A stretch of DNA of 64,000 nt from assembly GCF_900115865.1 (NCBI RefSeq), contig NZ_FOXY01000008.1, positions 124,001 to 188,000 of the forward strand, given 5' to 3'. This document shows positions 18,527 through 27,542 of this stretch, one piece after another. The position numbers and the translations under genes were made by a program. This DNA comes from Donghicola eburneus (GTDB lineage: Bacteria > Pseudomonadota > Alphaproteobacteria > Rhodobacterales > Rhodobacteraceae). The notes below the pieces were generated by a model that saw only the letters and a list, made by a program, of their open reading frames with translations, searched no databases and was not told where the DNA came from. Numbering within the stretch: position 1 is the first letter of the stretch; each line of letters begins with the position of its first letter.

Positions 18527-20251
18527 ATGAACCCGTTTTTCAAATCAACTACGGCACTGGGCATCGCGCTGACCCTGCTGTCCGGCCCCGCGTTCGCGGA
18601 TATGGAGGCTGCCAAGCAGTTCCTCGACGAGGAAATCGGTGAGCTGTCCGCGCTGAGCCGGGCCGAGCAGGAAGCCGAAATGCAGTGGTTCGTGGATGCC
18701 GCGCAGCCGTTTGCGGGCATGGAAATCAAGGTGGTTTCTGAAACCATCACCACCCACGAATACGAATCCAAAGTGCTGGCGCCTGCCTTCACCGCGATCA
18801 CCGGCATCCAGGTCACCCACGACCTGATCGGCGAAGGCGACGTGGTCGAAAAGCTGCAGACACAGATGCAGTCGGGCCAGAACATCTACGACGGCTATAT
18901 CAACGACTCCGACCTGATCGGCACCCACTGGCGCTACCAGCAGGCCCGCAACCTGACCGACTGGATGGCAGGCGAAGGCGCTGACGTCACCAACCCGAAC
19001 CTCGACATCGACGATTTTGTCGGCGTCTCGTTCACCACCGGCCCCGATGGCAAGCTGTATCAGCTGCCCGACCAGCAGTTCGCGAACCTCTATTGGTTCC
19101 GCTACGACTGGTTCAACGATCCCAAGACCCAAGAGGACTTCAAAGCCAAGTACGGCTACGATCTAGGTGTTCCGGTCAACTGGTCGGCCTATGAGGACAT
19201 CGCAGAGTTCTTTACCGGTCGTGATATGTCCTATGCGGGCGGTCCGTCCGAAGGCGTCTATGGCAACATGGACTACGGCAAGAAAGACCCGAGCCTTGGC
19301 TGGCGTTACACCGACGCGTGGCTGTCCATGGCTGGTGCCGGCGACAAGGGTGAGCCCAACGGTCTGCCTGTCGACGAATGGGGTATTCGCGTCAACGAAA
19401 ACAGCCAGCCTGTCGGTTCGTGCGTGGCCCGTGGCGGCGCAACCAACGGCCCCGCAGCGGTTTACGCGATCTCCAAGTCGATCGAGTGGCTGGAAAAGTA
19501 CACACCCCCCGCAGCAGCCGGTATGACCTTCTCCGAAGCAGGTCCGGTGCCCGCACAGGGTAGCATCGCGCAGCAGATGTTCTGGTACACCGCCTTCACC
19601 GCCGACATGGTCAAAGAAGGCCTGCCGGTCATGAACGAAGACGGAACCCCCAAGTGGCGCATGGCTCCCAGCCCGCACGGCGCTTACTGGGAAGAAGGCA
19701 CCAAGATTGGCTATCAGGACGCCGGTTCGTGGACGCTGATGGAGTCGACCCCCGTCGATAACGCCAAAGCGGCTTGGCTCTACGCGCAGTTCGTCACCTC
19801 CAAGACTGTGGACGTGAAGAAATCGCACGTGGGTCTGACCTTTATCCGCGAGTCCACCATCCAGCACGACTCGTTCACCGAACGCGCACCGCAACTGGGT
19901 GGTCTGGTCGAATTCTATCGTTCGCCCGCCCGCGTTCAGTGGTCGCCGACCGGCACCAACGTGCCTGACTACCCCAAGCTGGCTCAGCTGTGGTGGCAGA
20001 ACATCGGCGACGCAATGTCGGGTGCCAAGACTCCGCAAGAGGCAATGGACTCGCTCTGTGCCGATCAGGAAAAGGTTCTGGAGCGTCTTGAGCGCGCAGG
20101 CGTTCAGGGTGACGTCGGTCCCAAGCTGAACGAGGAGCAGGACCCCGAGTACTGGCTGTCGCAGCCCGGCTCGCCCAAGGCCAAGCTCGACAACGAGCGC
20201 GAAGAGCCCCAGACCGTGTCCTATGACGAGCTGATCGCCAGCTGGAAGTAA
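18527..20251 (+). CDS. glpV: Glycerol-3-phosphate ABC transporter substrate-binding protein GlpV
   Basis: A 574-residue periplasmic binding protein, much longer than the roughly 430 residues of UgpB-type proteins. The Sec signal peptide is at residues 1-24 (cleavage after AFA). The mature start ADMEAAKQFLDEEIGELSAL is typical of GlpV homologues. It follows GGAGG (AGGGAGGAAACT) and is the last transporter gene. A terminator-like hairpin separates it from glpK. Confidence 0.88.
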   Translation: MNPFFKSTTALGIALTLLSGPAFADMEAAKQFLDEEIGELSALSRAEQEAEMQWFVDAAQPFAGMEIKVVSETITTHEYESKVLAPAFTAITGIQVTHDLIGEGDVVEKLQTQMQSGQNIYDGYINDSDLIGTHWRYQQARNLTDWMAGEGADVTNPNLDIDDFVGVSFTTGPDGKLYQLPDQQFANLYWFRYDWFNDPKTQEDFKAKYGYDLGVPVNWSAYEDIAEFFTGRDMSYAGGPSEGVYGNMDYGKKDPSLGWRYTDAWLSMAGAGDKGEPNGLPVDEWGIRVNENSQPVGSCVARGGATNGPAAVYAISKSIEWLEKYTPPAAAGMTFSEAGPVPAQGSIAQQMFWYTAFTADMVKEGLPVMNEDGTPKWRMAPSPHGAYWEEGTKIGYQDAGSWTLMESTPVDNAKAAWLYAQFVTSKTVDVKKSHVGLTFIRESTIQHDSFTERAPQLGGLVEFYRSPARVQWSPTGTNVPDYPKLAQLWWQNIGDAMSGAKTPQEAMDSLCADQEKVLERLERAGVQGDVGPKLNEEQDPEYWLSQPGSPKAKLDNEREEPQTVSYDELIASWK

Positions 20252-20264
20252 GCGGTTTTGAAAC

Positions 20265-20302
20265 AGGGGCGGGGCCAGTTATGGCCTCGCCCTTTGTTGT
20301 TT
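20265..20302 (+). terminator. Terminator-like hairpin between glpV and glpK
   Basis: Arms GGGCGGGGCC (20267-20276) and GGCCTCGCCC (20283-20292) pair over 10 bp with one G-U and a six-base loop, followed by TTTGTTGTTT. The stem can extend by two weak pairs at its base. It would stop part of the transcription between the transporter and glpK, or protect the glpV message. Confidence 0.68.
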
Positions 20303-20363
20303 GCATATTCCCGTTAAATTAGAAAAAGTTCCCACGTTGCACCGAGGCAGAGGAGGCCCCCTG

Positions 20364-21851
20364 ATGACGTATATTCTGGCAATCGATCAGGGCACCACAT
20401 CCAGCCGCGCGATCCTGTTTGACAGCGAGATGAAGCTGCGCGCGACCGCTCAGGAGGAGTTCACGCAGCATTTCCCAAAGTCGGGCTGGGTCGAGCATGA
20501 TCCGGCGGATATCTGGTCCACCACCGCTGGCACGGCCCGCGAAGTGATCGAACGTTGCGGCATCAGTGCCAACGACATTGCCGCGATTGGCATCACCAAC
20601 CAGCGCGAAACCACGCTGGTCTGGGAGAAAGATACCGGCAAGCCGATCTACAACGCGATTGTCTGGCAGGATCGCCGCACGTCAGACTATTGCAAAGAGC
20701 TGAAGGCCGCTGGCCACGAAGAGATGTTCACCGACCGCACCGGCCTGCTGCTGGACCCCTATTTCTCGGGGACCAAGCTGAAGTGGATCTTGGATCACGT
20801 GGACGGTGCCCGCGAACGCGCCCGCAATGGCGATCTTCTGTTCGGGACTGTCGATACGTTCCTCATCTGGAAGATGACGGGCGGGAAATCCCATGTGACC
20901 GACGCCACGAACGCCGCGCGCACGCTGCTCTATGATATCCGCAAAGGGCGCTGGTCGCAGACGATCTGCGATCTGCTAGACATCCCGATGGAGATGCTGC
21001 CGACCGTTCAGGATTGCGCCAGCGAGTTCGGCGTGACGCGCGCGGATCTCTTCAGCAAAGAGATCCCGATCCTTGGCGTCGCGGGCGACCAACAGGCCGC
21101 GACCGTGGGGCAGGCGTGTTTTCAGCCCGGGATGCTGAAGTCGACCTATGGTACGGGCTGCTTTGCTTTGCTGAACACGGGCGACACGCCGGTGCGGTCA
21201 AACAACCGCCTGCTGACGACCATCGCCTACCAGCTGGATGGCAAGCCGACCTATGCGCTCGAAGGCTCGATCTTTATCGCAGGCGCAGTGGTTCAGTGGT
21301 TGCGGGACGGTCTGCAGATCATTCGCAGCGCATCAGAAACCTTGCCGCTCGCAAAGCAAGCGGATGGCGGTCAGGACCTGATCCTCGTTCCCGCGTTCAC
21401 CGGCCTGGGTGCGCCCTATTGGGACGCCGAATGTCGTGGAGCGGTCTATGGCCTGACCCGTAACTCTGGCCCTGCCGAGTTCGCCAAAGCCGCGCTAGAG
21501 AGTGTCGGCTACCAAACCCGTGACCTGCTTGAGGCGATGACCGCCGATTGGCAGAACGAGGGAGGCGAAGCGACCCTGCGCGTGGATGGCGGGATGAGCG
21601 CCAACGACTGGGCCATGCAGTTTCTGTCAGATATAATCGGTGCCCCTGTGGACCGCCCGACTGTGCTGGAAACCACCGCGCTGGGGGCCGCTTGGCTCGC
21701 TGGCATGAAGGCTGGCGTCTACCCGCTCATGGAAGAGTTTGCCAAGACTTGGGCGATTGAACAGCACTTCGACCCCGCAATGGACGACGAAACCCGCGCG
21801 ACCAAGTACGACGCATGGAAGCGCGCTGTTCAGGCCACGATGAGCGTCTGA
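20364..21851 (+). CDS. glpK: Glycerol kinase
   Basis: The ATG at 20364 follows GAGGAGG and gives the typical N-terminus [21 protein letters not shown] longer reading would add 21 non-homologous residues. The 495-residue FGGY kinase has the substrate loop [17 protein letters not shown], the [14 protein letters not shown] phosphate-binding segment and a C-terminal ATP-binding domain ([14 protein letters not shown]). It converts glycerol and ATP to glycerol-3-phosphate, which GlpD then oxidises. Its stop overlaps the start of the alcohol dehydrogenase gene (TGATG). Confidence 0.95.
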   Translation: MTYILAIDQGTTSSRAILFDSEMKLRATAQEEFTQHFPKSGWVEHDPADIWSTTAGTAREVIERCGISANDIAAIGITNQRETTLVWEKDTGKPIYNAIVWQDRRTSDYCKELKAAGHEEMFTDRTGLLLDPYFSGTKLKWILDHVDGARERARNGDLLFGTVDTFLIWKMTGGKSHVTDATNAARTLLYDIRKGRWSQTICDLLDIPMEMLPTVQDCASEFGVTRADLFSKEIPILGVAGDQQAATVGQACFQPGMLKSTYGTGCFALLNTGDTPVRSNNRLLTTIAYQLDGKPTYALEGSIFIAGAVVQWLRDGLQIIRSASETLPLAKQADGGQDLILVPAFTGLGAPYWDAECRGAVYGLTRNSGPAEFAKAALESVGYQTRDLLEAMTADWQNEGGEATLRVDGGMSANDWAMQFLSDIIGAPVDRPTVLETTALGAAWLAGMKAGVYPLMEEFAKTWAIEQHFDPAMDDETRATKYDAWKRAVQATMSV

Positions 21852-22996
21852 TGCAGTTCGCTCTGGCCGCTCCCGCCCGCATCGAATTTGGCCGTGGCAA
21901 GTCTGGCATGGTCGCTCCTGCGGTGACCGCACTCGGCCTGCGCGTGCTCTTGGTACGGGGCCGGTCGGTCGCGTGGGCGGACACGCTAGAGCGCGACCTG
22001 AAGTCCGGCGGCGCGGCGGTCACGGTGGTCTATGGTTCTGGCGAGCCGGACTTGCCGTTACTACTTGATTTGGTCGAAGAGGCCAGAGAAGCGCAGATCG
22101 ACGTGGTTGTCGGAGTGGGTGGCGGATCGGTTATCGACTTGGCCAAGGCTTTGACCGCGCTGGTACCCGCCCCCGCAGGGCCGATGCGCTATCTCGAGGT
22201 GGTAGGCGAAGGCAAACCCCTAGAGGCGGCACCTCTGCCGTTCGTGGCTGTCCCCACCACATCAGGCACAGGCGCAGAGGTCACCAAGAATGCTGTGATC
22301 GGCATTCCCGAAGCGTCCCGCAAAGTCAGCCTGCGCGACGATCGCATGCTCGCGGATCTGGCGGTGATCGACCCTGCTTTGACGGATGCTTGCCCGACCT
22401 CGGTCACTTTGGCCTCGGGGTTGGACGCGATCGTACAGGTCATCGAACCCTACCTGTCGTCCCGCGCGACAGTGCTGACCGATGCCTTGTGCCGCGACGC
22501 AATCCCGATGGGGCTTTCCGCTCTTGTCCGGCTGATGAAGGCCGAGGATGCCGAGGCGCGCGAGGCAATGGCCTTGACCAGTGTTTATGGTGGCCTGGCG
22601 CTCGCGAATGCGGGCCTTGGGGCGGTGCACGGCGTAGCGGGTGTGCTTGGGGGAACGACGGGTATCGCGCACGGCGTTTTGTGCGGGCGTTTCTTGTGCC
22701 CGGTGCTTCGGGACCACGAAGCCGCGCCCGATTTGCCAGAGGATACGCGGGTGAGGCTGCAACGCGTCAAGGAATGGATCGCGACAGCGCTAGGGACCGA
22801 CCCTGAGCAAGCAATTGATGCGCTAGATCGTTGGATAGACAGCGCTGGCCTACCGAAATTGAGCGCTCTTGTAGATACTTTGATTGATGCTGAAAGGATC
22901 GCCGAAGCTTCCGCGATGTCGTCGTCAATGAAGGGGAATCCCGTGACGATCCCGCAGGACCGCTTGACCAAAATGATCGCCAAGACATTTATGTAG
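21851..22996 (+). CDS. Iron-containing (type III) alcohol dehydrogenase
   Basis: A 381-residue group III alcohol dehydrogenase, translationally coupled to glpK. Seen motifs are the NAD-binding GGGSVIDLAKAL, PTTSGTGAEVT, and the metal region with two histidines in GAVHGVAGVL and GIAHGVLCG. The usual D-x3-H metal pair reads D-A-I-V-Q here, so one of the four classical ligands (D196, H200, H263, H277 in FucO) is glutamine; this seems shared by a proteobacterial subgroup. The substrate is unknown. Being last in the glp operon suggests a C3 aldehyde or alcohol related to glycerol. The ATG at 21851 was chosen over an in-frame ATG 36 bases earlier inside glpK. Confidence 0.85.
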   Translation: MQFALAAPARIEFGRGKSGMVAPAVTALGLRVLLVRGRSVAWADTLERDLKSGGAAVTVVYGSGEPDLPLLLDLVEEAREAQIDVVVGVGGGSVIDLAKALTALVPAPAGPMRYLEVVGEGKPLEAAPLPFVAVPTTSGTGAEVTKNAVIGIPEASRKVSLRDDRMLADLAVIDPALTDACPTSVTLASGLDAIVQVIEPYLSSRATVLTDALCRDAIPMGLSALVRLMKAEDAEAREAMALTSVYGGLALANAGLGAVHGVAGVLGGTTGIAHGVLCGRFLCPVLRDHEAAPDLPEDTRVRLQRVKEWIATALGTDPEQAIDALDRWIDSAGLPKLSALVDTLIDAERIAEASAMSSSMKGNPVTIPQDRLTKMIAKTFM

Positions 22997-23164
22997 CGGC
23001 TTCGCGCAATATCAAAATTGCGCAAATGTAATACCTTTCCTCTAATCTAAGGATAGTTTTGGGCGTTTGTTTGTATGAGACGGACGTCCTGTAGATCCGT
23101 AAGATTTGATTTTTTTCCTTCGAACGTCCGGCCCCGCTGCAACATTTTCGATGGAAAAACGCCT

Positions 23165-24880
23165 ATGGTACAAATGACTGCCCGCCCCGCCGCAAGTGAA
23201 CTTGTTCATGGAGAATGGGAGAATGTTGATGCCTTAGAAGCACTTAACGTCCTGTCAAATCCCGTGATGATAGCTGACAACGAAATGGTCATCCGTTTTG
23301 TCAACGATGCGGCCTACAAAATGTTCGAGGCGATCGAACCCGACATTCAACAGGATCTGCCCAAGTTCCAAGCCCGCGGTGTGCTGAATAAATCGATCGA
23401 TCAGTTCCACAAAAATCCCGCATATCAACGCCGTCTTGTCTCTGGCATGCTGAAGCCCCATGACGGGAAGTTCACCATCGGCGGGAAACATTTGGAATTC
23501 CGCGCGACGCCGAAGTTCGACATGGACGGCAACCTCGTGTCGATTTTTGTCGAATGGAAGGACCAGACCGAGCTCAAGGATGCTCAAACCCAGGTTGAGC
23601 GGCTGATCTCGGGTGTTCTGGACATGGCCGCTGCGCATCAGGATGGCATGATCACTAGCGTTATCTCGCCCGATGGGTTGGATGCGAAATATGCGTCGAT
23701 TGCGACCAAAGTGAACGAGATGGTCAATGGCCACATCACCACCAAGAAGAAGATCATTGGTGCCATGCAGGCTTTTGCCAAAGGCGATCTTGATTTCGAG
23801 ATCGAGCAGTTCAGCGGCGAGCGCAAATTCATCAACGATGCGATTGAGGACGTGCGCCACGCCTTCAAGACTGTTGTGAACGACATTCAAGGGCTGTCGC
23901 AAGCCATCGTAGACGGCAATCTGGATCAGGTGATTACCCCCGAGAATTACGATGGTGCCTATCGTGATATCATCGAAGCATTCGAGCTGGCCTATGCCTC
24001 GCTGAACAACACGATTCACGAAATCAATGAGCAGATTAACCAAATCTCGGTGACGATCACGCAGATCAGTTCCTCGGCGCAGTCTTTGTCGGGTGATGCC
24101 CAGATGCAGTCCACAGCCGTTGAGCAAATCTCGGCGACCACCGAAGAGACTGACCAAATGGTGCGCAGCAACGCAGACTCTAGTGCTTCGATCAGCAAGG
24201 TTGTGACCGCGGCCCGTGGGGTGACCACTGACGGGCAAGCGAAGATGGCGGAAATGGTCGCGGCCATGCATGACATCCGCGGCGCATCGACGGATATTGG
24301 CAAAATTATCAAGGTGATTGACGAAATCGCGTTCCAGACGAACCTGTTGGCGCTGAACGCAGCAGTTGAGGCAGCCCGAGCAGGCGAACACGGACGCGGC
24401 TTTGCCGTCGTAGCCCAAGAAGTGCGCAATCTGGCAGGACGTTCGGCCCAAGCGGCCAAGGAAACTTCGGACCTGATCGAAAGCTCTGGCAACAAGGTGA
24501 AGGCAGGCGTGGCGCTGGCCGATGAAACGCAGTCGTCCTTTGTAAGCATCACTTCGGATATCGAGAAGATCGACGGTCTGATGGCGAACATCGCAAGCAG
24601 CAGCGCCGAGCAATCCCGCGGGATCACGCAGATCAGTCAGGCGGTGAACGAGATAACCAAAAGCAGTATGTCAGTGACCAGCCAATCGGACGAATTGGCC
24701 GCAGCCGCTGCCGAGATGGAAGCAGCAACGCAATCGGTCAAAGGTCAAATGCAAAGGTTCAAACTGCGCCCGCGCAGGAAAGCTACTGCAACAGCCAACA
24801 CTGCTCAGGATATGATGCAGGGTGTTTCGCCTGAGATGATGAAGCAAATACAGGCATTTATCGCAAGCCAAGCGCGATAA
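23165..24880 (+). CDS. Soluble PAS-domain methyl-accepting chemotaxis protein
   Basis: A 571-residue chemoreceptor without any membrane segment, so cytoplasmic. A PAS domain occupies about residues 20-145. Next come helical repeats resembling tandem HAMP units (about 150-290), then a long coiled coil with the conserved MCP hairpin tip ([20 protein letters not shown], then [10 protein letters not shown]). It ends in a basic linker and a short helix [12 protein letters not shown]. It probably senses an intracellular redox or metabolic cue and signals to CheA. No other che gene is present here. The ATG at 23165 was preferred because sequence before it shows no family resemblance; its ribosome site is weak. 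Confidence 0.85.
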   Translation: MVQMTARPAASELVHGEWENVDALEALNVLSNPVMIADNEMVIRFVNDAAYKMFEAIEPDIQQDLPKFQARGVLNKSIDQFHKNPAYQRRLVSGMLKPHDGKFTIGGKHLEFRATPKFDMDGNLVSIFVEWKDQTELKDAQTQVERLISGVLDMAAAHQDGMITSVISPDGLDAKYASIATKVNEMVNGHITTKKKIIGAMQAFAKGDLDFEIEQFSGERKFINDAIEDVRHAFKTVVNDIQGLSQAIVDGNLDQVITPENYDGAYRDIIEAFELAYASLNNTIHEINEQINQISVTITQISSSAQSLSGDAQMQSTAVEQISATTEETDQMVRSNADSSASISKVVTAARGVTTDGQAKMAEMVAAMHDIRGASTDIGKIIKVIDEIAFQTNLLALNAAVEAARAGEHGRGFAVVAQEVRNLAGRSAQAAKETSDLIESSGNKVKAGVALADETQSSFVSITSDIEKIDGLMANIASSSAEQSRGITQISQAVNEITKSSMSVTSQSDELAAAAAEMEAATQSVKGQMQRFKLRPRRKATATANTAQDMMQGVSPEMMKQIQAFIASQAR

Positions 24881-24902
24881 CGCTAAGTGATAATGTCGCA
24901 GT

Positions 24903-24935
24903 GCGAAGGTGCCGAGCGTGGCGCCTTCGCGTATT
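24903..24935 (+). terminator. Possible terminator after the chemoreceptor gene
   Basis: Arms GCGAAGGTGCC (24903-24913) and GGCGCCTTCGC (24920-24930) pair over 11 bp with one G-U around a six-base loop. Only a short T-rich stretch (GTATTTA) follows, so termination is likely but weak. Confidence 0.45.
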
Positions 24936-25041
24936 TACATCTCATCTTGCGATATTATGTCGGTGAGATCGAACATCTTTCCGTTGCGTCAGTTTTAATT
25001 ATATGCAAAAAAATTAATGCAATTTTGTCGTGCGCGCCCTA

Positions 25042-25060
25042 ATTCGAACACACATTCGAA
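25042..25060. repeat. Pair of ATTCGAA repeats upstream of the LysR-like gene
   Basis: ATTCGAA occurs at 25042-25048 and again at 25054-25060, a 12-base spacing, in the AT-rich region about 90 bases before the regulator gene. Each copy contains the palindrome TTCGAA. It could be a binding site, but no known motif is recognised. Confidence 0.3.
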
Positions 25061-25148
25061 GTACAACTTTCAGAGATAGCTTTTGAGCAGGATGCAGCGC
25101 GCTGCGTCTGGCGTCTTTGAAATATTTTATTTTGGATAACGATTTGCC

Positions 25149-26006
25149 ATGGAAAACTGGAACGATCTACGCATCTGCCTAGCGCTACACCGGTTCGGGA
25201 CCATGTCGGCAGCGGCCTCTTACATCGGGGCAAATGTCGCGACCGTGTCACGCCGTATCCACAAACTTAGCGAAGAAATGGGCCAACCGCTGTTCACCAA
25301 GAAGGGTGTGATCTGGACGGCGACGCCCTTTGCCATGCATTTTATTTCTTGGGCCGAGCAGACAGAATGGCGGCTCGCGGATCTATCAGAAAAGCAAAAC
25401 GCGGACATCACGAGCGTGACAGTTCGACTTGACGAGACCACGCGCGGGTCAGTGGCGATGTCAGGTATCAGCGCCTTGGCCGCGGAACGACCGGATCTGA
25501 ACGTGACGTTTACCACCTTAGACGGAGCCTCGCGGGGCGGCGACATCCAATGTGCGCTTAGCTGCAATGCGCTTGAGGATATGGACCTGATGCAGGTGCC
25601 GGTGGGTCACGTGCGCCGCGCGGTTTGGTGTGGGGCTAATTTTCAGAAGGACTTGCGGGGGTGGGTCAAAGTCGGCTCTGCGAAACGGGATGAACGACTA
25701 CATGCGGCGTTGCATCAGGCCTTTGGTGCGCCCACGGTCGTGACCGAGGATGTGTCAGGCGTGATGGATATTGTTCGTAAAAACCCGCTCGTGGTCGTTC
25801 TACCTGTTGATCTTGCGCTTAGTCAGAGGGGGCTTCGGCTCGTCGACAGTTTCCCGGTGATCGAGGATGAAGTTTATCTCTATCTGCCGACGATCCGCGA
25901 AAATGAGCAGCTCGGGCAGGACTTGATCGCCGCAACGCGCAAATCCCTTTGCACTGAAGACAACGCGCTGGTGTTGCCGCGCTTGGCCCTGGCAGCGGTT
26001 AGCTGA
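25149..26006 (+). CDS. LysR-family-like transcriptional regulator
   Basis: A 285-residue protein with an N-terminal winged helix-turn-helix (about residues 1-62, MSAAASYIGANVATVSRRIH) and a shortened LysR-type effector domain. After the HTH it has an ALAAERPDLNVTF segment typical of the first effector strand. The ligand and targets are unknown. Its 3' end overlaps the convergent receiver-domain gene by eight bases. The upstream gap of about 268 bases is AT-rich and contains the chemoreceptor terminator and an ATTCGAA repeat pair. Confidence 0.78.
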   Translation: MENWNDLRICLALHRFGTMSAAASYIGANVATVSRRIHKLSEEMGQPLFTKKGVIWTATPFAMHFISWAEQTEWRLADLSEKQNADITSVTVRLDETTRGSVAMSGISALAAERPDLNVTFTTLDGASRGGDIQCALSCNALEDMDLMQVPVGHVRRAVWCGANFQKDLRGWVKVGSAKRDERLHAALHQAFGAPTVVTEDVSGVMDIVRKNPLVVVLPVDLALSQRGLRLVDSFPVIEDEVYLYLPTIRENEQLGQDLIAATRKSLCTEDNALVLPRLALAAVS

Positions 26007-26412
26007 TCGGCGTCGCAGCCAGTTGACGCAGGGCACCCGCCCGCGCGGCAAGGGTCGCGGCAATTTCTAGCGCGCTTTCGCTTAGCATGTCCTTGTCGAC
26101 AAAGACATCGACGTCGTGGGCTGCGACGAATGCCTGCCCGTGGATCTCTGGCAGGCTGGAAGTCAGTATAATCCCCGCGCAGGCAGTTTTCGAATTCAGG
26201 GCGCGCACAGAACGAATGAGTTCCCCGCTCAGCGCCCCATCAATATAAGCATCCAAGATGATGACGCAGCCCGCGCTTCTTGATGCGTGGCAAAAATTCA
26301 GAAACTCATTTGGCTTTTCAAACACCTCAACAGAGTGCTGTCCGCATCGGGACAGCCAGCGCATCATGAGTTGAGCATGTAGGGAGTCGTCCTCGAGAAT
26401 TGCGATCTGCAT
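25999..26412 (-). CDS. Stand-alone response-regulator receiver protein
   Basis: The 137 residues are almost exactly one CheY-like receiver domain. The acidic pocket is D8/D9, the phospho-acceptor D54 (VIILDAYIDG), the switch T84 (ILTS) and the conserved lysine K107 (VDKDM), so it should be phosphorylatable. No output domain follows. No histidine kinase lies nearby. It overlaps the convergent LysR-like gene by eight bases. Confidence 0.83.
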   Translation of the reverse strand: MQIAILEDDSLHAQLMMRWLSRCGQHSVEVFEKPNEFLNFCHASRSAGCVIILDAYIDGALSGELIRSVRALNSKTACAGIILTSSLPEIHGQAFVAAHDVDVFVDKDMLSESALEIAATLAARAGALRQLAATPIS

Positions 26413-26512
26413 CAGGGCCGACCCATTTTGACTGTTTTATCTCTGCTTTTGCATATTGGTCGATTCACCCTTGGGCTGAAAGGTGTGGAATTGCATCGGG
26501 GTAAATGCGTTG

Positions 26513-27454
26513 TTAACCAGAATGGTCGTTACGGTACATCCGCGTAGGGTGCGCCTTGGTGGTTTCGAGCAAAACTGACACGAAATCCCGTTGCTCTGCG
26601 CTGGACAGAGTTTGATCGCGCATTGACACGCCCACAGGCCCGCCAAGCAGATCGCCTTCGAGTTCAAGCACCGCAAGGGTGCCATTCTCAAGTTCCGCAC
26701 CGACGACCCCGTGCGAGATGAACCAAATCACGTCAGAGCGCTGTACCACCCTCCGGCCAAAGGCGAGCGACACGTTTTCGAACGCGGGGCTGACATTATT
26801 CAGGCCAATGGAGTGTAGATAGGAGCGTACCGAGGATGCGATAACCGCCCCGGATGGTGGAAGCATCAGCGGATAGTTCCCGATCTCCTCCAATTGCCAA
26901 GAGCGCGACAAGAGAGGGTGATTTGGCCTGACCACGGGCACGACCTTTTCCGAATAGAGTTGTCGGAAGCTCAGACCTTCGACTGCACCGGCAGGGGGCA
27001 TGCGCCCGACGACCATATCCAACGCCCCCTCGCGCAGCTGCGACAACAGCATCCAGTTCGGTCCGGTCGTCACGCGCAGCAGGCAATCGGGGTGCATATC
27101 GCGGAATTTGAGTGCCGCCTCGGGCAGCAGGAACGTGGCCGCAGTGGGCAAAGCGCCGACAGAGAGTCGGGAAGGGGCACGTGGGGCCTCGCGCACCAAA
27201 TCTTGCGCGCGCTGAAGGTCGATCATCGCAGATCCGGCGTGCTGCTGGAACAGTTTGCCTGCCATGGTCAGCGCAAGTCGCCTGCCAGAGCGGTCGAACA
27301 GTGGCACGCCAAGGATATCCTCAAGCTCTTTGATGGTTTTGGATGCGGCGGGTTGGCTGACGTTTAGGGCGTTCGCGGCCGCGCTCAGACTGCCAAGGCG
27401 GGCTGTTTCCAGAAAGCACCGGATGTGTCGCATGCGAATGTGGGGGTCGATCAT
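26513..27454 (-). CDS. pcaQ: LysR-type activator of the protocatechuate operon
   Basis: A LysR regulator of 313 residues beginning MIDPHIRMRHIRCFLETARL, which aligns with the N-terminus of rhizobial PcaQ. The HTH is at about residues 20-45 (LSAAANALNVSQPAASKTIK). In rhizobia, PcaQ activates pcaDCHGB in response to beta-carboxymuconate-type intermediates. I choose the ATG at 27454 over one at 27466 because the latter lies inside the PcaQ-like operator (27458-27473) and adds residues absent from homologues. It is divergent from pcaD, with 88 bases between start codons. Confidence 0.9.
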   Translation of the reverse strand: MIDPHIRMRHIRCFLETARLGSLSAAANALNVSQPAASKTIKELEDILGVPLFDRSGRRLALTMAGKLFQQHAGSAMIDLQRAQDLVREAPRAPSRLSVGALPTAATFLLPEAALKFRDMHPDCLLRVTTGPNWMLLSQLREGALDMVVGRMPPAGAVEGLSFRQLYSEKVVPVVRPNHPLLSRSWQLEEIGNYPLMLPPSGAVIASSVRSYLHSIGLNNVSPAFENVSLAFGRRVVQRSDVIWFISHGVVGAELENGTLAVLELEGDLLGGPVGVSMRDQTLSSAEQRDFVSVLLETTKAHPTRMYRNDHSG

Positions 27455-27457
27455 GTC

Positions 27458-27473
27458 ATAACTCATGGGTTAT
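27458..27473. promoter_or_regulatory. PcaQ operator
   Basis: ATAACT-CATG-GGTTAT spans 27458-27473. It matches the rhizobial PcaQ consensus ATAACC-N4-GGTTAA at 10 of 12 fixed positions and is itself an inverted repeat with one mismatch. It lies directly between pcaQ and pcaD, where the regulator is expected to bind. Confidence 0.8.
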
Positions 27474-27489
27474 GTGATTTTTCTCTATT

Positions 27490-27495
27490 TATAAT
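27490..27495 (+). promoter_or_regulatory. Putative -10 box of the pcaD promoter
   Basis: A perfect TATAAT occurs 17 bases after the PcaQ operator and 48 bases before the pcaD ATG. No good -35 box precedes it; the operator covers that place. This fits a promoter that depends on activator binding. Confidence 0.55.
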
Positions 27496-27542
27496 TTTCA
27501 TAGAGGTCTGCTCATGTCAAACACCAGCGAAGGGAGATTCAC

